In this document: one piece after another, positions 1 through 7,746 of the stretch
Layout: the number at the start of each line of letters is the position of its first letter
Numbering within the stretch: position 1 is the stretch's first letter
Assembly (NCBI RefSeq): GCF_001187555.1
Contig: NZ_LFIJ01000002.1
Span: forward strand, 928,535 to 992,534
Origin: Gilvimarinus polysaccharolyticus
GTDB taxonomy: Bacteria; Pseudomonadota; Gammaproteobacteria; Pseudomonadales; Cellvibrionaceae
Direction: 5' to 3'
DNA length: 64,000 bases
The notes under the pieces: model-generated
Database searches by the model: none
Told to the model about the DNA's origin: nothing
Seen by the model: only the letters and a program-made list of their open reading frames with translations
Position numbers and translations under genes: made by a program

Positions 1-404
1 CCTTCGGCATTCACCTTCTCCATGGCGTGGCGATGCTTGCGCAAACGCAGCCCAGGCTGCCCTCTCTGTCGCTCCGCGCCATTCACCTTGTCCCTGTGCG
101 CTTACCCCCAAAAATAGGCTTCCATTCGGCTGTATCTACGGGGTGTTTAAAAGCGGTGCTTCGTAGGTGGCTGTGAATCTGAGTGCCCAGATCGGATGAT
201 GAACACTCAAGGAAAGCCCATGAGTGTTGTGTGTGGATGTGATGTTTAAGAATAATATTTTCTAAACAATTCAATAAGTTAGTAGAGCTTGCGCGGTAGA
301 AAAAAAAGATTAAATTAAACCCTAAATTAATCTTAGTCGCACTTTCCCCAGACAAGGAGCTGTCAAAATATGCCTATTCTCCCTCTGTATTCAACGACTT
401 CCAT
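1..404. other. gene-poor left edge of accessory island
   Basis: No convincing gene is seen. A 90-codon minus-strand frame (83-355) has no family resemblance or good ribosome site and is treated as chance. Visible structure is a 14-base near-repeat (CATTCACCTT followed by C/GTCC) at 9-22 and 81-94, and an 8-base inverted repeat AACACTCA/TGAGTGTT at 202-209 and 221-228. The segment may be decayed cassette DNA, but that is inference. Confidence 0.4.
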
Positions 405-483
405 ATCTAACTTCATCCAGTTTTTACTGGGGATAGGGTGCCTGGCGAAAATCCGATTGAGTCGTATGAATTAGCTGTTAGGC
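405..483 (+). other. possible degenerate attC site
   Basis: An ATCTAAC box (405-411) fits the R'' consensus RYYYAAC, and GTTAGGC (477-483) fits the R' consensus GTTRRRY. The spacing of about 79 bases is normal for attC. The inner arms TTCAT and ATGAA can pair, but the rest of the stem is weak. It lies just before the start of the next small gene, as expected for a cassette junction. Confidence 0.45.
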
Positions 484-498
484 TTCTAGGAGAGTTCA

Positions 499-1272
499 GT
501 GATATTTCCCGGTGAAAACGAAAGACGAATAGTAATAGCAATTCTGTCTTTCTGCGTTGGCATATTTCTAGGCCTAATTGCTAAAATTACGGACATTCAA
601 TTTAAAGACTATCTGCCTTCTGTGGTAACGCTAGTTGCTGCTTTTGCAGGTGCTTGGGCAGCATATTTGCTCCAAAGACGAAAGGAGTTGGAGAAAAGAG
701 TTGAGGAGAAAGTTGATGCAGGAAATACAGCTATCTTCGCTCTAATGCGTTGCCACAACAGGTTTATTAGCATTCAACGGCAGGCAATAGACCCGTTCAG
801 AGAGCATCCCGCTAGGTTTGTCGCAATCAGGCCAATAATTGGTGAAATGGTCTGTGGGTTGGAATTAGATTATGAATCTCTGTCTTTTCTATTTAAGTCA
901 AAAAACCCAAACATGCTTAATGAGTTATCTTCAACTCAGGCAGAGGTTGAATCAACTGTTAATTTAATCAACCAAAGGTCAGAAGTTCATTTTAATTATG
1001 TGCAACCTGTCGCTGACAAGGCAGGCTTTCAAAATGGTCAAGATGTCACTCTCAATCAGATCAATGCTGCACTTGGTCATCGCCTAACGGAGACTATGAA
1101 AGATCTTACAGATCAGCTAATCGAGTTTGTAGATTTTATTGTTTCAGATACAGAGAAATTAATAGAGGAACTACACGAGTTACTGAAATCTGAGTTCAAA
1201 GGTCATGCAATTGTCAAAATGGAAAAGCCTAACAAATCAAAACAGCAAGGGCCTGCGGCCGGGACGCGCTAA
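499..1272 (+). CDS. hypothetical two-helix membrane protein (cassette gene)
   Basis: Unrecognised protein of 257 residues with a GTG start preceded by AGGAG (488-492). Two hydrophobic segments (about residues 10-30 and 38-58) are followed by a charged, probably coiled-coil cytoplasmic region rich in Glu, Lys and Gln. Similar anchored coiled-coil proteins of unknown role are common in integron cassettes. The gene sits between a possible attC (405-483) and a good attC (1227-1299). Its last 14 codons are read through the attC stem itself, with TAA at 1270-1272 inside the site, so the C-terminus ending GPAAGTR is attC-derived. No function can be assigned. Confidence 0.6.
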   Translation: MIFPGENERRIVIAILSFCVGIFLGLIAKITDIQFKDYLPSVVTLVAAFAGAWAAYLLQRRKELEKRVEEKVDAGNTAIFALMRCHNRFISIQRQAIDPFREHPARFVAIRPIIGEMVCGLELDYESLSFLFKSKNPNMLNELSSTQAEVESTVNLINQRSEVHFNYVQPVADKAGFQNGQDVTLNQINAALGHRLTETMKDLTDQLIEFVDFIVSDTEKLIEELHELLKSEFKGHAIVKMEKPNKSKQQGPAAGTR

Positions 1273-1299
1273 CGCGCGCCCCTGTTTGAGGCGTTAGGC
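1227..1299 (+). other. integron attC site
   Basis: R'' GCCTAAC (1227-1233) and R' GTTAGGC (1293-1299) both match consensus exactly and are complementary. The L boxes pair: TCAAAACAG on the left with CTGTTTGA on the right leaves one unpaired A, the extrahelical base typical of attC. The centre is a GC-rich palindrome. Length 73 bases. It overlaps the 3' end of the upstream gene. Confidence 0.8.
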
Positions 1300-1334
1300 A
1301 CCACTTACAACGAGAGATAATTAAAGGAAATAGA

Positions 1335-2441
1335 ATGTCACTATTAGACGAAGTAAATGAAAAACGTAAAGAAATTCGCACGGATGGTTATGCAATGTCT
1401 ATCAGTGAGTGGGCTTCTTTATATGAGAGTAAAGAGATTGATATTCATCCTGAATTTCAGCGCTTTTATCGCTGGGGTGATATTCAAAAAACGAATCTTA
1501 TAGAATCTATTCTACTAGGGATTCCAATCCCCCCTGTCTTTGTCAGCCAAAGAAAAGATGGGATATGGGATGTCGTTGATGGCTTGCAGCGTTTATCAAC
1601 AATTTATCAGTTTATGGGTGTTCTGAAAGATGAGAACCAGAACAATATCGACCCTTTAGTTCTTACAGGCACAAAATATTTGCCTAGCTTAGAAGGAAAA
1701 AAGTGGAATAACCCCGAAGATGAAGACAATTCATTTAGTCAAGAGCTTCGGTTAATTATTAAACGATCAAAGATAAATGTAAGCATAATCCTGAAAGAAA
1801 GTGATGAAACAGCGAAATATGATCTTTTCCAACGCTTAAATACTGGCGGGTCAGATTTAAGCCCACAGGAAGTGCGAAACTGTATTTTGGTCATGTTAAA
1901 TAAAGATTTTTACACGTGGCTTCAAAGCTTGGCATCTTATGATCCTTTCCAAGAATGCATTTCTCTCAGCGACCGCCCGTTGAAAGAGTCGTATGACCTT
2001 GAACTAGCTCTTCGTTTTATAATTTTCACACTAATTGAAGAGAAAGAGCTGCATCAGTTAGGCGATGTAGGAATATTTATCACTGAAAAAATGAGAGCAA
2101 TAGCTGTTGATGATGCCTTCGACAAGGTAATGTGGGAAAAACTATTCAAACAGACTTTTGACTTGCTTCAACATGAGTTGTCAGACGAATCATTCAAACG
2201 ATACAGTGTTCCTAAGAAAAAATTTACAGGTGGGTTTTTGTTGTCTCAATTCGAAGTTGTTGCTTATGGCGTGGGCTACAACTTGGCCAATACAAATGGC
2301 ATGACAAACATTACCAAGACAGCAGCAAGTATTTGGAGTGATGAGAGGTATACCAGCTGGTCTGGCTCTGGGATAACTGCGACTAGAAGACTACCTAGAA
2401 TCCTTCCGTTCGGACGGGAGGTTTTTGATGTCCGCAATTAG
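1335..2441 (+). CDS. DUF262 (GmrS-like, ParB-fold) protein
   Basis: A 368-residue protein with an N-terminal DUF262 domain. It shows a PEFQRFYRW stretch (39-47) and the family NTPase-type motif DGLQR (82-86, usually DGQQR). DUF262 is the ParB/Srx-fold nucleotide-binding half of GmrSD-type restriction enzymes, but the DUF1524 HNH nuclease half is absent. The rest is mostly helical and of unknown role. AAGGAA lies six bases before the ATG. Its stop overlaps the start of the following HEPN gene by 14 bases, so the two are co-translated. Likely role, by inference, is sensor or regulator of that partner in a defence or toxin-antitoxin pair. Confidence 0.8.
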   Translation: MSLLDEVNEKRKEIRTDGYAMSISEWASLYESKEIDIHPEFQRFYRWGDIQKTNLIESILLGIPIPPVFVSQRKDGIWDVVDGLQRLSTIYQFMGVLKDENQNNIDPLVLTGTKYLPSLEGKKWNNPEDEDNSFSQELRLIIKRSKINVSIILKESDETAKYDLFQRLNTGGSDLSPQEVRNCILVMLNKDFYTWLQSLASYDPFQECISLSDRPLKESYDLELALRFIIFTLIEEKELHQLGDVGIFITEKMRAIAVDDAFDKVMWEKLFKQTFDLLQHELSDESFKRYSVPKKKFTGGFLLSQFEVVAYGVGYNLANTNGMTNITKTAASIWSDERYTSWSGSGITATRRLPRILPFGREVFDVRN

Positions 2442-3078
2442 AACCAAAGAGAACTTGGTTGATAAAGTCAGTCAGGATCACGTTTGGCGATTACGTGAAA
2501 TCTCTGAATTAAAAAATCTAATTGAAGAGCCTACAATCTCTGAGTTAAGAAAGAGAGTTCTTTGCAGGTCAGGAATCGCCTTGCTTTATGCTCACTGGGA
2601 GGGCTTTGTAAAAAAATCAGGCACATACTTCTTGGAGTATGTGGCGGCACAAAGACATAATATTTCTGAGTTACAAGGCAATTTTGTAACCCTCCTTGTT
2701 AGAGGGAAAATAGATAGAGCTAGTGAATCTAATAAATATTCTGCATTTGGTGAGGTAACTAGATATATCATTGAAAATCAAACAACCAGAGCTCGAATCC
2801 CTGTAAAAAATGTCGTTGACACCCAATCCAACCTTTCGACTAATGTTCTTAAAGAAATTATGTGGTGCTTGGGTTTAGATTATGAACTTTTTGAAGCTAA
2901 AGAAAAGCTCATAGATTTAAAGCTTGTGGGCAGAAGAAACCATGTGGCACATGGAGAAGCAATAGAGATAGATATTAAAGACTTCTTTGAAATGGTTGAT
3001 GAGGTTATAGGGTTAATGGCTACGTTCAAAAACCTTTTAGAGAATTCATGCGTTACAGAATCGTACAAAGCAGCATAG
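2428..3078 (+). CDS. HEPN protein, MAE_28990/MAE_18760-like (putative RNase)
   Basis: A 216-residue protein, ATG at 2428 preceded by GGGAGG. The N-terminal half has the phrase LLYAHWEGFVKKSG, typical of MAE_28990/MAE_18760-type (RiboL-PSP-related) HEPN proteins. Near the C-terminus RNHVAH gives the HEPN catalytic pattern R-x4-H (Arg170, His175). Proteins of this superfamily are often metal-independent RNases in toxin, abortive-infection or CRISPR systems. The start overlaps the DUF262 stop, which implies a two-protein module: DUF262 would sense or control and HEPN would cut RNA. The pairing is seen; the function is inferred. Confidence 0.78.
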   Translation: MSAIRTKENLVDKVSQDHVWRLREISELKNLIEEPTISELRKRVLCRSGIALLYAHWEGFVKKSGTYFLEYVAAQRHNISELQGNFVTLLVRGKIDRASESNKYSAFGEVTRYIIENQTTRARIPVKNVVDTQSNLSTNVLKEIMWCLGLDYELFEAKEKLIDLKLVGRRNHVAHGEAIEIDIKDFFEMVDEVIGLMATFKNLLENSCVTESYKAA

Positions 3079-3090
3079 AGATTAAGAAAA

Positions 3091-3206
3091 GATATTGGGG
3101 TCAGGCCTTACAATTCACATGCCCTAGAGTCTCGAAGCGGAAGTGTCGGGGTCAGGCCTTACAATTTACACATGCGAAAATACTCTAGAATTTAAACTCT
3201 AAGTAT
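3091..3206. repeat. REP-like repeat, two direct copies
   Basis: GGGGTCAGGCCTTACAATT appears at 3097-3115 and again at 3148-3166, followed by TCACAT or TACACA. The flanks (GATATT before, CTAGAGTCTCGAAGCG after) recur in the other copies in this island. It fills the gap between the HEPN and GNAT genes. The motif resembles REP-type palindromes mobilised by REP-associated tyrosine transposases; no such transposase is in the window. Confidence 0.75.
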
Positions 3207-3249
3207 CGTTAGCTGTATTTATCAGAATAAGAAGTACATGGAGAGTGGA

Positions 3250-3840
3250 ATGTGGCTTAAAGATGTAGAGCTTGAATCAGAAACAATAAAATTGATCCCG
3301 TTAACTAACGAGCATTCCGGTGCTTTAGTTGAGGCTTCAGCTGACGGTGATCTCTGGGAGCTTTGGTTCACCTCAGTACCAAATAAAGAAAATATCAATA
3401 GTTACATTGCTAGTGCTCTAGAGCAAAAATCTAAAGGTTTAGCTTTGCCATTTGTTGTTGTGGAAAAATCGAGTGGTCGGGTTATTGGCTCTACCCGTTT
3501 TTGTAATGCCGATCCAGTTAATCAGCGAGTTGAAATTGGCTACACTTGGTACAGTAAAAGCTTCCAGCGAACCTCCTGTAATACAGAATGTAAATTATTA
3601 CTTTTGACCTATGCTTTTGAAATTTTAGGCAGCATTGCTGTTGAGTTAAGAACAAGTTGGCATAATCATGCATCAAGAGCCGCAATAGCAAGGCTAGGAG
3701 CAAAACAAGACGGTGTGCTACGAAACCACCAGCAACTGCCTAACGGTGGTTATCGAGATACGGTAGTATTTTCAATTATTAATGCCGAGTGGCTTTGTGT
3801 AAAAGAAAGCTTAAAATTTAAGTTGTCGACATACAGCTAA
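3250..3840 (+). CDS. GNAT N-acetyltransferase (RimJ/RimL-like)
   Basis: Acetyl-CoA dependent N-acetyltransferase of the Acetyltransf_3 type. The central phrase VEIGYTWYSKSFQRT followed by NTECKLLLLTYAFE is the characteristic acetyl-CoA binding region, then SWHNHASRAAIARLGA. Substrate unknown; relatives modify ribosomal protein termini, small amines or antibiotics. The reading frame is open from an ATG at 3238, but GGAG at 3240-3243 gives better spacing to the ATG at 3250, giving 196 residues. The gene ends in an attC-like sequence, consistent with a cassette cargo gene. AT-rich compared with the core genes. Confidence 0.8.
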   Translation: MWLKDVELESETIKLIPLTNEHSGALVEASADGDLWELWFTSVPNKENINSYIASALEQKSKGLALPFVVVEKSSGRVIGSTRFCNADPVNQRVEIGYTWYSKSFQRTSCNTECKLLLLTYAFEILGSIAVELRTSWHNHASRAAIARLGAKQDGVLRNHQQLPNGGYRDTVVFSIINAEWLCVKESLKFKLSTYS

Positions 3841-3947
3841 CAAAGCAATGGGCCTATTCTTTGGTTTATGATTCTTTACTATCCATTTTTAATGGGGTAA
3901 GAAATAGCAAGGCGGCATCACAACTAAAAGGCCTTAGCCCGTTATAA
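3835..3947 (+). other. probable attC site (degenerate)
   Basis: AGCTAAC (3835-3841), containing the stop of the GNAT gene, pairs with a GTTATAA box at 3941-3947. Arms GGGCC/GGCC and GGGC/GCCC can pair. The right box deviates from GTTRRRY. Length 113 bases. Position directly after a cassette-like gene supports it. Confidence 0.5.
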
Positions 3948-3953
3948 ACTACA

Positions 3954-4056
3954 GGGGCAGGCCTTATAATTCACAAAGGAGATATTGGGGTCAGGCCTTA
4001 CAATTCACATGTCCTAGAGTCTCGAAGCGTAAATGTAGAATGTAAGGCCTGACCCC
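3954..4056. repeat. REP-like element with perfect terminal inverted repeat
   Basis: A partial copy (GGGGCAGGCCTTATAATTCACA, one base short) spans 3954-3975. Next is a complete 70-base palindromic unit at 3987-4056 whose ends GGGGTCAGGCCTTACA and TGTAAGGCCTGACCCC are perfect 16-base inverted repeats. The interior (CCTAGAGTCTCGAAGCG) is shared with the copy near 3120. The whole unit could form a cruciform or mRNA hairpin. Confidence 0.8.
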
Positions 4057-4092
4057 GCAGTTTGTGAGAAAAACGCAGAAGGGAGCATTTAA

Positions 4093-4650
4093 GTGTGGCG
4101 TAGCTATATATTACTAGTGCTAATCGGGTCGGTTGCTGCAACGGGTGCGTTGGCATATGCCTACACGAACTGGGTATATACAGGCATGTTGTGCATTTTG
4201 GTGATGGTGTTAGGTGCTTGGGGGATTTTTTATAATTTGAGAGCGATATGCAAGTCGTTAAATAGCTATCAATGGTGCAAGGTAGAATATAGGCTTTTTG
4301 AGTCGAAGGTAATCTTTATTGCTTCGCCAAAAGGTACGGGGCATTTTGATCACTATGAATCTCACTTTACATTAGAATATGAGTTTGGTGGTAAGTTGTA
4401 TCGCCGAACCTCAGATAAAATAAATTTAAATTTGACGAACAACTTTCCTAATGCCAAGCAGGCCAGCAGGTATATCGACGAGGTTCGCTCGGGAAAATAC
4501 GGAAATAAGGTTTTGGTTGACCCTAATAACCCTAATGTCGCGTACCTGAGGCCAGGAGTGACTAGAGATCAACTTGGGATGCTAACAATTTCATTGATTT
4601 TGTTCTTGACGTCTATGTTGACAGTGCTTGGTGTGATCGTGTGGCAATAG
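4093..4650 (+). CDS. DUF3592-like membrane protein
   Basis: A 185-residue protein with a GTG start and GGGAG at 4081-4085. Two N-terminal transmembrane segments (about residues 5-23 and 29-49) and one at the C-terminus (about 160-182) flank a soluble domain. The domain has the pattern LEYEFGGKLYRR and VLVDPNNPNVAYLRPGV, typical of DUF3592 proteins, whose function is unknown. The VDPNNP-x-AYL ending is the most diagnostic part. It lies between REP-like repeat clusters, with no attC recognised after it. Confidence 0.7.
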   Translation: MWRSYILLVLIGSVAATGALAYAYTNWVYTGMLCILVMVLGAWGIFYNLRAICKSLNSYQWCKVEYRLFESKVIFIASPKGTGHFDHYESHFTLEYEFGGKLYRRTSDKINLNLTNNFPNAKQASRYIDEVRSGKYGNKVLVDPNNPNVAYLRPGVTRDQLGMLTISLILFLTSMLTVLGVIVWQ

Positions 4651-4714
4651 TGTATTCGTAGTTTGTTTTAGCTGTTAATGGTAAGAAAGATATAAATTTT
4701 TCTAATTTTCGGAA

Positions 4715-4873
4715 GATATTGGGGTCAGGCCTTACAATTCACAAGATGTTGGGGTCAGGCCTTACAAATCACATGTCGCAAATTCTGAAAGAAAAGAATA
4801 TGAGTGTCGGGGTCAGGCCTTACAATTTACACGCGCGAAAAGACTCTAGAATTTAAACCCTAAGGTCTGACCC
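4715..4873. repeat. REP-like repeat cluster, three direct and one inverted copy
   Basis: Core copies start at 4721, 4751 and 4809. An inverted partner TAAGGTCTGACCC (4861-4873) closes a 64-base palindromic unit with the third copy, with one mismatch between GGGTCAGGCCTTA and its complement. The interior TCTAGAATTTAAAC stretch matches the copy near 3184. The cluster fills the space between the DUF3592 and DUF4279 genes and ends about 30 bases before the latter starts. Confidence 0.8.
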
Positions 4874-4902
4874 GAATGCCATTATGTTTCTAGGAATAGT
4901 CA

Positions 4903-5334
4903 GTGCCAGATTACAAATTTTGTGTTTCATTAAATATTTCTCACCCTAAAATGGAAGTGAAGGCTATAAGTGAGTATTTATCTCTTCAGCCAGAAACTTC
5001 ACATGATGTAGGTGACTTAAGAATGACCAAGAATGGTCGGTTACTTGGTGGTTCATACGAAGAAATGTACTGGAGTTTTGATCTCTGTGAAGGGAAAAGG
5101 ATTGATGCGGATGAGATATTATTTGAAGAATTCATTGCTATTAAAAATATTGAATTTAATAAACATAAAGCCCTTTTCAATGACATACGTACTACCGGTG
5201 GTGCTATTGAATATTTCGTCGGGTGGTTTAGTGCTGATAGTATAAATATGAATATTTTTTTAGATCCTCCAATATTAAAAAGTACTGCGGATTTAGATAT
5301 ATCAATTGTATTATGCGCATACCCTGAAGGTTAA
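4903..5334 (+). CDS. DUF4279 family protein
   Basis: A small soluble protein of 143 residues with a GTG start. The opening VSLNISHPKMEVKAISEYLSL, the GD and GG turns after it, and the Trp-containing YWSFDL strand match the DUF4279 family, found widely in bacteria and often near polymorphic toxin immunity genes. No catalytic motif is visible and its role is unknown. No good Shine-Dalgarno sequence is seen. It is AT-rich and flanked on both sides by REP-like repeats. Confidence 0.7.
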   Translation: MPDYKFCVSLNISHPKMEVKAISEYLSLQPETSHDVGDLRMTKNGRLLGGSYEEMYWSFDLCEGKRIDADEILFEEFIAIKNIEFNKHKALFNDIRTTGGAIEYFVGWFSADSINMNIFLDPPILKSTADLDISIVLCAYPEG

Positions 5335-5337
5335 TAA

Positions 5338-5420
5338 GTGTCGAGACTGGCACCGCAATTCATCACATGTACTAGAGCTGGAAATGTAGATGTCAAATGT
5401 ACTATCTGCTCCCAGTGCCC
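5338..5420. repeat. decayed REP-like repeat
   Basis: GTGTCGAGACTGGCACCGCAATTCATCACATG-type sequence followed by CTAGAGC and AAATGTAGA keeps the order of the interior blocks of the unit at 3987-4056, but the GGTCAGGCCTTA core is changed. ACTGG near 5346 and CCAGT near 5411 can still pair. Probably a diverged copy. Confidence 0.5.
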
Positions 5421-5496
5421 CCGCTTAACTGAGTGTCGAGAAAACTGTTATTAGTAGTTTTAGTATGTTTTTATAGAAGTGGGAATAAGGATTTTT

Positions 5497-5913
5497 GTGA
5501 GTAGTAAATTTAGTAGCTTTATAAAAGTATCCTACTTGTGGTCGGGTATTCTATTTATAGCGTCGGTAGCAGGGCTAATGGGTGACTGGACTCGGTCTGG
5601 AGAAATAATATTCTTTATCGGGTTGCTGCTGTCTCTAACCTTGTGCGCTGCCACTTATAGCCTTAGCCGTTTTTCAAAGCTAGGCGCTTTGGCTTATAAA
5701 TTAATATGTGGGTTAGGGGTAGTTTGGGGCGCGGGCTATATTGTTTGGTTTTATTTTGAAGTCACCTTGAATCATCTCCCAGGCTTTATGATCAGTATTT
5801 TCCACTTTTCTTCGGTTGCTCTTGTCTCTGGGCCATTTGTCATTTTTTACCGAGCATTGAGCAGCCTAGACATAAACAAAAGGTTGGCGGCCAAAGATTC
5901 GCACTCGCAGTAA
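5497..5913 (+). CDS. hypothetical four-helix membrane protein
   Basis: Unrecognised integral membrane protein of 138 residues. Four hydrophobic stretches are spaced through the sequence (about residues 10-28, 35-55, 65-85 and 95-118), with a charged tail. The frame is open from a GTG at 5479, but AAGG at 5487-5490 is well spaced for the GTG at 5497. It is the last gene of the left island and is followed by a bidirectional terminator and the converging xylanase gene. Confidence 0.55.
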   Translation: MSSKFSSFIKVSYLWSGILFIASVAGLMGDWTRSGEIIFFIGLLLSLTLCAATYSLSRFSKLGALAYKLICGLGVVWGAGYIVWFYFEVTLNHLPGFMISIFHFSSVALVSGPFVIFYRALSSLDINKRLAAKDSHSQ

Positions 5914-5927
5914 ATCACAGACATAAA

Positions 5928-5951
5928 AAAGCCCTGCGTTGGCAGGGCTTT
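5928..5951. terminator. bidirectional intrinsic terminator
   Basis: AAAGCCCTGC and GCAGGGCTTT pair perfectly around a GTTG loop, with A-run and T-run flanks. It sits between the converging membrane-protein and xylanase genes and can serve both. Confidence 0.85.
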
Positions 5952-5990
5952 AAGGTGGGCTTCCTTTCCCGTTTTAGCGTGAATACATTC

Positions 5991-7685
5991 CTATCGGTCC
6001 AAATACTCCATTAACCACTGCATGGCGGGGCGCTGTTGCCCATTGCTGGTTATCAGGCCGGTGCCGTCGCGCCAGGTGGCGCCAACCACATAGCCCCAGA
6101 GGGTAATGCCGGCTACGTCTGGGTGGTTGTAAAAGATCGGGAAGTGACGCTGCATGTACTCCAGTTGCAGCTGGTCGTTGGATTCCTGAATGTCGTATTC
6201 AGAGATGTATAACGGCAGGCCCAGTTCGGCGATCTGGTCTAGCTTGTCTGCGATCTCCTGTGCAGTCCAGGGCCGGGGGTTGTAAAGGCCGTGGGCCTGC
6301 AGCCCCAGAGCATCGACGTAACCGGAATTAACGGCTGGGCGGATCATGTCGATGATGGCATCGGTATCCCAAGTCAGAAAGTTAAAGTCGTTGTAAATGA
6401 GAACGGCGTTTGGACAGTGCTCGCGCGCCAGACGGAAGGATTCGGTAATCCAGTCGCTGCCAAAGGCGTTGGCTGCGTAGTTGGCCGGGGCGTGCGAGGG
6501 TAGGGCCTCGTTTACCACGTCAATCATTGCAGTATCTGGGTAGCGCTCACAGTAGTCGCGGATCCACTCTTCGATTTCGGCGCGCTGCTCGGCTGCACTC
6601 AGCCCGTCGATCCAGCCTGGACGTTGGCTGCCCCACACGAGTACGTGTGCTTTTACGGGAATACCGCTGGCGCGTGCGTAGTCGTAAATGTCATCCAGCG
6701 GGCCCCAGTTGTACTGGTCGCGGGTGCCCTCTACAGAGCCCCATTTGCCTTCGTTTTCGGGGCTGATCTGATCCCAGTATTGGGTAAAGTCCGATCTGAC
6801 GCTGCCGTTGGTGGTGATATTGCCCACAAAAAATTCTGGGAAGTCGGGGTTGCCGTTGTTGCTTGAAGAGCTGCTGGAGCTTGATGAGTTGCTGCTAGAG
6901 CTTGACGACGAGCTGCCATCGAATGGGTTACCAAAACCGATAGAGCCGTTGCAGTGCAGCATTTCGGAGTAAGAGCCCGCGCCACATTCTCCATCATAGG
7001 CACCGGTGTTGTCCTGCTGGTCTTCGGCTTGATGGGTGACGTTGTTGACCATCACATAATCTACTTGTACGTCGCGCTCACCGGAGTCGTTGGTAAAGGC
7101 AACGCGCAGTTCGCCGCTCGCGTTAGTGTTGACGGTGTAGTCCAGCATGCCGATGCTTAGAGTCCAAGTTTCGATGGTTTGCCCGCCAATTTCTAAGCTG
7201 ACACTTTCGTCGCCAGTCACACCGCTCATGCGCACGGTAATGCTGTTGCTGCCACTGTCGCTGGACGAGCTGCTAGAGCTACTCGAACTGCTTGAGTTTG
7301 AGCTGGAGCTACCAGAGCCGCCGCCCTGTACCTCTAAGCTTGCTAGGCTAGGAGTGGCACTGCCATTGGCGCAGAAACCAAAGTTAGTATCGTTACCCGC
7401 TGCGATACTGGCGTTGTGGGGCGCGGGCGTTACATTGGTGCCGCTAAGGTTGCCGTTCCATAAGTTGGTGATGTTAGAGCCATTCAGGTTAAGGCCTACG
7501 CTCCAGTCGGAAATATTTGCGTCGCCATTGTTGGCAATGGTGACATTGGCACAGTAACCGGAGCCCCATTGATTGGAGACGTTGAGCGTGGCTTCGCCAG
7601 CACCATCGGTTATAGCGTGCGCTGCACTGGCGGAGATGAGTGAGGTGGCTGCAAAAAACAGCTTGAGTCGTGTTGGGTTTCTCAT
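5991..7685 (-). CDS. secreted endo-beta-1,4-xylanase, CBM2-CBM60-GH10
   Basis: Modular 564-residue xylanase. Order: signal peptide (1-24, ending AHA), CBM2 (about 27-120, cysteines 45 and 105 probably disulphide-bonded), polyserine linker (about 125-142), CBM60-like xylan-binding module (about 148-252), second polyserine linker (257-275), and a GH10 catalytic domain (about 280-564). The acid/base is Glu393 in VVNEALP and the nucleophile Glu496 in YISEYDI. GH10 enzymes cut xylan with retention; CBM2 binds cellulose or xylan. GGAG precedes the ATG. Polyserine linkers of this kind are typical of Cellvibrio and Saccharophagus relatives. Export then action outside the cell is expected. Confidence 0.95.
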   Translation of the reverse strand: MRNPTRLKLFFAATSLISASAAHAITDGAGEATLNVSNQWGSGYCANVTIANNGDANISDWSVGLNLNGSNITNLWNGNLSGTNVTPAPHNASIAAGNDTNFGFCANGSATPSLASLEVQGGGSGSSSSNSSSSSSSSSSSSDSGSNSITVRMSGVTGDESVSLEIGGQTIETWTLSIGMLDYTVNTNASGELRVAFTNDSGERDVQVDYVMVNNVTHQAEDQQDNTGAYDGECGAGSYSEMLHCNGSIGFGNPFDGSSSSSSSSNSSSSSSSSSNNGNPDFPEFFVGNITTNGSVRSDFTQYWDQISPENEGKWGSVEGTRDQYNWGPLDDIYDYARASGIPVKAHVLVWGSQRPGWIDGLSAAEQRAEIEEWIRDYCERYPDTAMIDVVNEALPSHAPANYAANAFGSDWITESFRLAREHCPNAVLIYNDFNFLTWDTDAIIDMIRPAVNSGYVDALGLQAHGLYNPRPWTAQEIADKLDQIAELGLPLYISEYDIQESNDQLQLEYMQRHFPIFYNHPDVAGITLWGYVVGATWRDGTGLITSNGQQRPAMQWLMEYLDR

Positions 7686-7746
7686 TGCGGAACTCCTGTA
7701 AGAATCGTTATTGGCTTTGAGTTGTTCCTTTTCAATCTTGGAACAG

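Noticed and set aside
83..355. 90-codon minus-strand reading frame at the left edge
   Set aside because: No family resemblance, no good ribosome site and irregular composition.
3208..3214. GTTAGCT box after the first repeat pair, as a possible attC right end
   Set aside because: No matching left box or arm could be found upstream; the space is filled by REP-like repeats.
3091..4873. CRISPR array suggested by regularly recurring repeats
   Set aside because: Copies are irregularly spaced, partly inverted and mosaic, and the spacers are themselves repeated; no cas genes are present.
6291..7557. Plus-strand frames antisense to the xylanase
   Set aside because: Shadow frames created by the repetitive serine-linker and catalytic-domain codons.
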